A model generated the notes under the pieces. It did no database searches, was not told the DNA's origin, and was given only the letters and a program-made list of their open reading frames with translations. 64,000 nucleotides of DNA from NCBI GenBank assembly GCA_037043235.1, contig JAWRVZ010000027.1:4589501-4653500 (forward strand), written 5' to 3'. Position numbers and translations under genes: made by a program. The stretch comes from Rhodeus uyekii. Its lineage: Eukaryota > Chordata > Actinopteri > Cypriniformes > Acheilognathidae. Below, piece after piece: positions 57,073-64,000 of the stretch (positions are counted from its first letter, which is position 1; each line of letters begins with the position of its first letter).

Positions 57073-58299
57073 CCTGTTCATCTGTGGTCTTGTACCTTGA
57101 AAACAATCTAGTAGAGCACTAAATGTAATTTTAAATGGTACAAAATGTATACACTATAATCACCAAATTGCACCATTTGATTAACGGTTGATTAAACCCA
57201 ATGTGCAACCAAACAATCAATGAGTCCTATCAACTGCTTTTCGAAACATTCCTCTCCTGAACTACTTTTCGAAAAATTATTCGAAATATCTTCTTGAAAA
57301 GGGTGAACTATTCCTTAAATCACTGAACATCATGACAACTGTTTTATACTGATTTTGGAAATGTTATGTTTGAACATGATAACATTTCAGCAAATGAGGC
57401 ATTATTTCCACTAATTTACATCCATTTTTAGAACAGAAATCTGAACAGATCAAAATTCTTGTTTAATTTTGTTAACATACTAAGAGTTAAAGGTTTTTAC
57501 AGAGGGGATTTTAGATATCTTTCTTAACACTCCATAATTCAGGGGAAAAAAACATACGTTCACCATGTTTTAGGAGTAAAATGAATCAGGCGAATTATAA
57601 AATGAACAAACCCCTCATGTAAAAATACGCATATAGACATCAGACATGAGAATACTGTGTGTGTGTGTGTGGGGGGGGGGGGGGGGTGTGGCCTTTTAGC
57701 TGGAAATCTTACAGTCTTTCATTTTTTATTATTATTCTTTTAACATTTAAAATAGCTCATTAATAAGAGCGCTACATTCGTCAAAATCTGATATCAAGGA
57801 AAAACTAGAGATGTTATTAAAACATTATGTAACACAGACCAAGCACCACGCAAAAAGTGTATCATATATTACTTTCCTTCCATTGTGTGTAAATTAAACT
57901 AAAATACATGTTTCAGCTGCTCAATAACTCAAAACAGTCTCGCTTGTCTTTTTAGGTTTAAAATATAATGAGCGAGCTAACGTTTTCGTCCTTGCTATCA
58001 AACACCTGTAAATATGAGTATTTATTGGGGTATTTTTCGCTGTAAATGGTGTTTTAGAGATGAATGTGACATAAACACAAAGTGAAAACACTCGAAATTT
58101 AGGTTTCGATTTCACAAGAAATGATGCTGCGACACTCGTAAACATACCTAAAAGGAAATATGCAGCTATAATCCTGAGTCTCCTCCGAAACGTAAACTCA
58201 TATTTGTATCCAATCTGTAAAAATTTCCAGGCAAATTCTGCTAAATGTTCTGTTTCAAATGTCAAATCTGGCCCGCGTTCCACTTTCAGTGGGTCTTAC
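56880..58299. other. cmtr1 intron 1 (5' UTR intron)
   Basis: It holds the poly(A)-(TA)n tract and a GT-G16 run (57655-57690). No coding exon seen. Confidence 0.5.
57008..57070. repeat. poly(A)-(TA)n tract
   Basis: About 29 A bases then about 34 bases of TA in cmtr1 intron 1, possibly the tail of an old retroposon insertion. Confidence 0.9.
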
Positions 58300-58410
58300 C
58301 GTGCCGCTGGCGCATGATAATTACGTCACCATTGTGGTTCAACAACGAATGCCTGAAAAATAGCTGATGAATATTGATTAGGTCTTTTGGCGATAGATTG
58401 GTTCATGAAT
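58300..58410 (-). promoter_or_regulatory. cmtr1: putative cmtr1 promoter and noncoding first exon
   Basis: Minus-strand sequence GCCAGCGGCACG|GTAAGA ends at 58300 and looks like a GC-rich noncoding first exon with a strong donor. It would splice to the acceptor at 56879/56880. Just upstream are TGACGTAA (58321-58328), an ATF/CRE-like site, and a CCAAT box at about 58398-58402. No TATA box is evident. A second possible donor (TTTTAG|GTATGT) lies near 58147. Confidence 0.45.
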
Positions 58411-59454
58411 ATGCATACGATATTTTATGACGTCCCGAGGATGTGTTTTCCAGTCCACAAGTCACGAAAATCCCTTCACTGTGATCTGTTTGCAGTATCA
58501 TATTGCTTTTTGGATTGTTCAATGTCTGCTTAACCCTAGTTAAAATGGGACATTATACCTGTCATTAAGAGCAGACCTGACCCGAACTCATTAGTTGCAT
58601 CAATAGTGCTGAAAAGTGCTGAGCTGTTCTTTATTTTCGTAAGAAGCTTTCAATTAAATGTTGGCGTCATCTGTTTCAACAAACAAGGGAACAATGAGAT
58701 TATGGCTTAATCCAATGTTCTGCATCCTAAATGTTAATCAGGAAAGTACATTTTGTTGAAGTATTAAGAGCACCTGCAATCGCATCAAACCAATTCGTAA
58801 ATGAATCATTCATCGAACCGATTCAACAGATTCTTTAAAGTCACCATGAAATCAAAATGGACGATTCTTAATTTTTTCGGCGGTTGGCGCGTGTAAGACT
58901 TTCCCTTCCCTTTGCCACGGGTCAAAAATTTGGCTTGAGCCAAAAATGCACCTGCATATTTAAACTAAATCTAGTAATAAAGTGAAAATTAAATTAAATT
59001 AAATTTAGATCTGCTCATGTTGCATCATATTTTATGCATATTGAAGTGTTGCGCATTGTAACCAATCACACGCGACTCTGTTGAATTTATGAATGCAGTG
59101 GCCAATCAGAGGCATTTAGATTAATCGCAGTAGCGCCAGAGTTTTGACTGAATTCTGCACTCTTGCGAATACTCTCATTGTAAACTAACATAAACATAAA
59201 CATAAACAGATTTGGTGATTGTGTTCTTGAGAGCATTCCCTTTTCCTTTTCCTATTCCCTTTTCTTTTTACAACGTGTTTTTGCATTGTTGAGCAATGTA
59301 GCCAAACACAAATATATCTGATGATTAATTGAACCCAACAACCAATCAGATGTGTTTAAGTAAGAATCCGTTCACTACTCAAAACACCAAAGATTTTGTC
59401 CAGTGCTATCAATCATCTGATTATAATTTAACCTGAAGCTGAACTTTGAGATGA

Positions 59455-60125
59455 ATTAAGATGAGTAAAATGCTAATGCTTGATATCAGAAATTAATGTT
59501 GTGTGAAAATCAGTGAAAATGTTAACTCTTGATATCAACAATGACCTCATCACTCGCAGAAATCAAATTCTTGATATCAAAAATTACACTTTAATTACCG
59601 GTAGTAATAACTATAATTCTTAATATCTGTAATTGTATTTTCAGTAGTTGAAATGTTAATTCTTGATATCAGTAAATGTATTTCAATATGTTATCTTTGT
59701 TATTTCTGCATGTGTTATTAATGTATTTCTGACATTAATAATTAGAGTAATTTCAGAGATCTAAAATGGCTTTCTTACTAGTAAGAATCACATTCATAAT
59801 TTCAGAAATTAACATTGTCATTACTGTCACTACTATCAAAAAATGTATTTTGTATTAATAGTAATTAAAATGTTGATATCAAGAACAGACATTTGCACAA
59901 GTAACTTCACAATTACTGATTAAAAAACAAAAATACAAAAACAAAAACAAAAGTTTTTTCTAGAACTAATTGTATATTGAGAAACAGGAATTTCAACTGA
60001 TAAGAAATCAGTTATTGATATCAACAATTGAATTTTGGTTGCCTATAAAGAATTAGCATGCGTTAATGCTTGTAAAATTGAATTTCTGATATCACAATTT
60101 CAAATCCTGCAAATGATTAAAGGTT
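59455..60125. repeat. degenerate GATATC-centred short repeat
   Basis: Motifs of the form (A/T)TTCTTGATATCARNAATT recur at least eight times in both orientations, with related ATTTCTGATATCA forms. The core TTGATATCAA is palindromic. It fills most of the intergenic region between cmtr1 and the microprotein gene. Confidence 0.6.
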
Positions 60126-60425
60126 AAAACAGCTTGCCATAGTGACATCTATCCTCTGATGACATGTTTACTGATTTTGGGTCACATGAGATAATTTTAT
60201 ACAATTCATTAACTGATATTAGCACTAACCAAAACAACAGACCATAATACTTAAATATCTGCCCTGTATTCCAGATTTACTCCAGTTGTATCCAAGCAAA
60301 CAAACACACTGTCCCTTCACAAAAAGACAGACAGGGATTTCACGCAGACATGTGACCAGTTATATAAGTACCCAAGGCTTTATAAGTCTGCAGGTGTCTG
60401 AAGAGCGGAGACAGATCCATCTGGT

Positions 60426-60481
60426 GAGCGTGTGTGTGTGTGTGAGCGTGTGTGTGTGAGAGCGTGTGTGTGAGCGTGTGT
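60426..60481. repeat. GAGC(GT)n short repeat upstream of the microprotein ATG
   Basis: Four GAGCGTGTGTG-type units of variable length end about 50 bases before the start codon. Confidence 0.85.
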
Positions 60482-60532
60482 GGACAGGACCTTTCTGGTT
60501 CTCTGGCCAGAGAGACTGATCTGGTTCAAAAG

Positions 60533-60583
60533 ATGTTCTTCCGCATTCCTCTCCTGACACCTGGATACATTCGATACCTGCAG
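60533..60583 (+). CDS. microprotein coding exon 1
   Basis: Seventeen codons, MFFRIPLLTPGYIRYLQ, end exactly at CAG|GTAAGT. The ATG context (AAAAGATGT) has A at -3. A GT-rich microsatellite (60426-60481) lies just upstream, probably in the 5' UTR or promoter. Confidence 0.55.
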
Positions 60584-62179
60584 GTAAGTGTCCTGTTTCT
60601 AGTATCTAAAACTAAATAGGCCTTCTCCAAACAGTGGAAATGGCCAGTTGTCTTTATGTTTGAAGTTCTGGAGATGACTTCATATGTAAACAGAATAATG
60701 TTAATTATTAAAATGAACTTTTTTTTCTTTTCTTCTCTTTTTTTGAAAGCATTAACCATCAGTTACATCACAAAGAGGGAATACTGTATATTTTTATCAG
60801 ATGTTATTCAGCGTAGTAACATTACTTATGTCTGTAATAAATTGTTTTTTTATTAAACCCTATAGAAATAAAAAAAAAAATTTTTATTCTTTATTTAAAT
60901 ATTCTCCATTTTAGCATGCAGGGGAATTTTTACAGTGTAAAAGACAATGCCATGCAATATTTCTGAGTCCTTTCATGTAGCTCAACAAGTAGAGCATTGG
61001 TATTTACACTAAGGTGTTTACGCTAAGGTAATGGGTTCGATTCCCAGGAAAAGCAAGAACTGATTAGAATGCCAATGTGTTTCTTGAATGCAATGTAAGT
61101 TGCTTGGATAAAAGCATCTGTCAAATGTGTAAAAATGTAATTAGTTCTTGCTTTGCCTTTGAATTGAATCACAACCTCAGCGTTGCAAGCGCCACACTCT
61201 AATGTTTGATCTACAGGAAAGCCATATACACATATATTCTTCAGTTCCATTTCCATTCTCCAGTTGTATTATTGTAATGGTTATTGTTTGGCCTATTAGT
61301 AAGAATCATTATTAAATAATACATTTATGATAAAATAATCAAAGTGCCTGAGCATATAAAAGATCCATTATGGCACGAAAAAACACATCGTAGTAAAGCA
61401 GTTGAAGATATAAAATATACATATATTTGATTGCTATTCATATAGCAAATGTGTTTAAATATTACTCCATTTAAAATAGTTTCATCAAGGAAAATACCAC
61501 TGAAATAACATGAATATTTACATTAATCTGATAATATTCTGCCTGTTGTTTACCTGTGGGATTTTCTCAGCCAGAAAAGCCTCTTTGGATCAGAATCACA
61601 GCCTGTCTGGTTCTTGTTAAATGATAACCGAGTCCAATGAGATGAGACGCCTGCTCCAAATCCTTAAAACTCTCTCCAGCTATTTTAGGCAACAGATTCA
61701 GCAGCAACTGACTTTGATGTTTGGGTGTTTGTTTCCATTAACAATAAATGAAAATATAACATAAATTATTCTCCTCTGGGGTTTTTGAGGGAAGTTTCAA
61801 ACCGAATGCACTAAATATACTCTGTACAGGTTGTAATATTTAAGGAAACTGCTTAATTATATTTGTTGATGTCGATACGTTTAATCTTATGATCAGTCTT
61901 AATCTTGATCTAGGAAGTTAAGTGAATACGTCTGAAACTTGTCTGATTCAGCATTTCTGAGAACTACACGTTGGATCGATTATATTTTAGAAGGGCTATA
62001 AACACTGACCTTTGACCTTTTGCTTTCAGACTCAGGCGACACGGGCCGGTCTGCAGAGGGAAGGGCCTTTTGTGCCCCGCTTTGCCATGCTGCTAGGCCT
62101 CATGGGTATTGGGATGTCAGGATACAGCTCCCGACAACTGACCCTACACCACAAGCCATCGCCACATCTCCTGCGGTGA
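60533..62179 (+). CDS. unrecognised 66-aa hydrophobic microprotein gene (two coding exons)
   Basis: I do not recognise this protein. Exon 1 (60533-60583) encodes MFFRIPLLTPGYIRYLQ and ends at a perfect CAG|GTAAGT donor. Exon 2 (62030-62179) follows a TTTTGCTTTCAG acceptor in phase 0 and encodes 49 more residues to a TGA. Residues 35-51 (FAMLLGLMGIGMSGYSS) form a hydrophobic, glycine-rich segment with GxxGxG spacing. The N-terminal 34 residues hold Arg (4, 14, 22, 27, 34) and few acids, as in small mitochondrial membrane proteins, but that role is inference. An ATTAAA-like signal (GAATTAAAAG) lies near 62414. It is transcribed divergently from cmtr1, about 2.2 kb away. Coding status rests on splice sites and residue character only. 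Confidence 0.55.
60971..61140 (+). repeat. tRNA-Val-derived SINE, copy 5
   Basis: Degenerate copy with a small internal duplication (ACTAAGGTGTTTACGCTAAGG) in the anticodon region. It lies in the intron of the microprotein gene. Confidence 0.8.
61143..61222 (-). repeat. tRNA-Val-derived SINE fragment, copy 6
   Basis: The head half only, inverted and immediately adjoining copy 5. The pair could fold as a hairpin in the intron transcript. Confidence 0.65.
62030..62179 (+). CDS. microprotein coding exon 2 (stop)
   Basis: Forty-nine codons and TGA follow a pyrimidine-rich acceptor. The hydrophobic segment sits at protein residues 35-51. Another frame stays open longer here, to about 62409, but does not join exon 1 in phase. 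Confidence 0.55.
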   Translation, partial: TQATRAGLQREGPFVPRFAMLLGLMGIGMSGYSSRQLTLHHKPSPHLLR

Positions 62180-62436
62180 AACACAAAGCAGAACGTAAAG
62201 AGAAAACGCATCTCTTTGGTTTAAAGGTGCGTTCTTTCTTAAACCGGCTCAGAGATTCTGCATCCTTTTTCTGTTTTTTTTTAACAATCCAAAAATCATC
62301 ATTACAGTTTTACCACATCATGCTGAAGCTCATAGTCTTGCTTTGGTTGCGAGGATGGCCGATCCTCAACCAAGCCCTTCCAAACTTGTTAAGTAGCAAC
62401 ATCAACTGACCGAATTAAAAGCTTTTACTCTTCTTA

Positions 62437-62940
62437 AAGTGCCCCTATTATACTTTTCAGATATTATCTTTCATGCTGCGTGTATTTAAGCTGTTGTGAA
62501 GTTTCAAAAATCAAAGTGCATGAGTTATTGTCTCCCAAAAACTTCTGAACTGCCTGAAACGACTCGTCCAGCGTTATTTCCATTTGCATAATGCCAGTCT
62601 ATGGTATTCATTGGCTCCCTGCAAACAATGACGTCATTGTTATTGTTCATATAACTGTGAATACGGTGCTAAGGAAGCCTCCGTAGTGTTTTATCTCCAA
62701 CATGCAATGTAAGAGGTAGACTAACAGGCTGTCCCATCTGACCTGACAGAGCAGAGTAGACTCAGAGAAGAAAGGAGGGGTTTAGAGACACTGAATTCTG
62801 TATCAAATTGTTTCAGACAAAGATGGGAAGTTGCAATGTATGTTGAGAGAAAATGTACGTGTTTTTTGACCTTGGATGCATGTTGGAGACCTTGAAAACA
62901 ATATTAGGAACCTTTAAATGAATCGCTTTAAAACAGTTGA
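62437..62940 (+). repeat. cyprinid interspersed repeat, family 3 (AAAGTGCCCCTATTAT ends)
   Basis: It starts AAAGTGCCCCTATTATAC and runs to CCTTGGATGCATGTTGGAGA ... GGAACCTTTAAA. It holds TGACGTCA near 62630. Related ends occur at 50533-50760 and 53740-53873. Confidence 0.55.
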
Positions 62941-63389
62941 AAATGTATTGACGGTGGAGAACCTCAGCTTTCTGAATCATAAAATGACAAATGGGATATT
63001 TTGTGGTCTTGTGAACTTCATGGAAAAAACACTTCAACCTTCTGTTTGGGGTCCATTCTGCACTTTTTGACATAATGTGTCACTTTTTTTTTTTCCCATC
63101 CCAAAAATAGTTACTATTTGTGCACCAAAAGACCACTACAGTTTCCATAAACCGGCCAAGAGCCAGCCGTCAGCAAGAACAGCACAAGCGTCAATGCTAA
63201 AGTATGACTTTCTGAAAGTAACTTTTAAGAGACATATTGCTCTAATAAACAATAAACATATCACTCTAATAAACAATAATTTCAGTATGTAATAATTTAC
63301 AGTTTGGCTCTTTATCCTTAAAACATAATGGAGATTTAATATAGCAAATTTCTCTCTAGCTGACAGGAAGAAGTTTATTACTTTTATAA

Positions 63390-63411
63390 AAAAAGAAAAT
63401 CAGTTTTAAAA

Positions 63412-63463
<52 letters not shown>

Positions 63464-63486
63464 TTTTTAAAACTGTTTTTCTTTTT

Positions 63487-63526
<40 letters not shown>

Positions 63527-63552
63527 TTTTTAAAACTGTTTTTCTTTTTCTT

Positions 63553-63583
<31 letters not shown>

Positions 63584-63606
63584 TTTTTAAAACTGTTTTT
63601 CTTTTT

Positions 63607-63644
<38 letters not shown>

Positions 63645-63645
63645 A
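63390..63645. repeat. compound (TA)n array with a 32-bp spacer repeated
   Basis: Four TA tracts are separated by three copies of TGTACTTTTTAAAACTGTTTTTCTTTTTCTT (shown in two parts: TGTACTTTTTAAAACTG and TTTTTCTTTTTCTT). An inverse copy of the spacer (AAAGAAAATCAGTTTTAAAAA) precedes the first tract. Confidence 0.85.
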
Positions 63646-63908
63646 AATAAAAAAGAAATAATCACTAACAATTAAGTATGAAGCCATAAGGAACAGCAGT
63701 TTATTTGATCTTTTCACAGTTTATTATATATTACCATACTTGTGTTTTTGTTTTTTAGTTCTAATGTACATGTCATGTGTCGATGTAAATGAGTTTATTT
63801 AATGCGTGTATTTGCATTTAAAATGTATTTGCATTATATAAACTTTAAAGTACTGTATGTATTTATGAATTCTTTAGCTTTGAGTGTAGGTCAGTGTTTC
63901 TCTGATGG

Positions 63909-64000
63909 GCTTCCTGCTTTCCTTCACAAAAGTGTACAGAAATCCTCGCCTGCCTTTGGTTTTCCAATTTGGGCTTGGCACTCTGGTTTGCCAACCTCAG
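63909..64000 (+). other. open stretch running off the right edge, possible exon
   Basis: After GTGTAG the frame VSVSLMGFLLSFTKVYRN ... continues open for 35 codons to the edge and ends in CTCAG. It could be an exon of a following gene or chance. No family recognised. Confidence 0.15.

Larger units (their letters stand above)
58411..60532. other. intergenic region between divergent cmtr1 and microprotein genes
   Basis: About 58411-59450 is unassigned, with CCAATCA-type motifs at 59063 and 59102. The GATATC repeat fills 59455-60125. Confidence 0.55.
60584..62029. other. intron of the microprotein gene
   Basis: It contains the inverted SINE pair and T- and A-rich runs near 60720 and 60870. Nothing else recognised. 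Confidence 0.5.

Noticed and set aside
57921..58283. A 120-codon minus-strand ORF upstream of cmtr1.
   Set aside because: It covers the putative 5' UTR intron boundary and shows no family resemblance; the cmtr1 start at 56855 matches the known N-terminus.
62020..62409. A 129-codon plus-strand ORF over the microprotein exon 2.
   Set aside because: It is out of phase with exon 1 across the splice and turns low-complexity after 62200.
63406..63717. ORFs of repeated Tyr-Ile on both strands.
   Set aside because: They are translations of TA microsatellites.

Overview
The window is nuclear DNA from a ray-finned fish, most likely a cyprinid. The reasons are split genes with GT-AG introns, repeated tRNA-Val-derived SINEs with the fish LINE-type tail, Tc1, Tigger/pogo and hAT-like DNA transposons, several interspersed repeats I know from zebrafish and carp relatives, and abundant TA/CA microsatellites. 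There is no operon, CRISPR array or bacterial feature. All gene models below were rebuilt by hand from splice signals, reading-frame phase and protein-family resemblance.

Layout. (1) 78-39358, minus strand: the first 18 coding exons (470 codons) of a copine gene. It encodes C2A, C2B and most of the vWA/copine domain; the 3' end lies beyond the left edge. The body resembles copine-9 most, while the N-terminus and neighbourhood recall copine-5. (2) 39359-42840: intergenic. (3) 42841-56855, minus strand: a complete 23-coding-exon CMTR1 gene (829 aa), the nuclear cap-1 mRNA 2'-O-ribose methyltransferase. It has a G-patch, a Rossmann-type methyltransferase domain with K231-D356-K396, a guanylyltransferase-like region and a C-terminal WW region. 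A noncoding first exon and promoter lie near 58.3 kb. (4) 58330-60532: intergenic, with a degenerate GATATC-centred repeat. (5) 60533-62179, plus strand: a two-exon gene for a 66-aa hydrophobic microprotein that I do not recognise, transcribed away from CMTR1. (6) 62180-64000: repeats, and an open stretch at the right edge.

The copine introns hold most mobile DNA: a Tc1/mariner relic, a Tigger MITE, a Tigger copy reduced to an isolated DNA-binding domain, a degenerate THAP-domain remnant, a 5'-truncated LINE with a SINE inside it, a foldback element around a 51-bp minisatellite, and a hAT-like MITE whose end lies about a dozen bases from a splice donor.

The three genes have no evident pathway in common. 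CMTR1 modifies mRNA caps in the nucleus, copines are calcium-dependent phospholipid-binding adaptors, and the microprotein looks like a small membrane protein. The strongest leads are the microprotein, the loss of three of five predicted calcium ligands in copine C2A, the orphan transposase-type DNA-binding ORF, and a ~130-bp direct repeat flanking copine exon 9.
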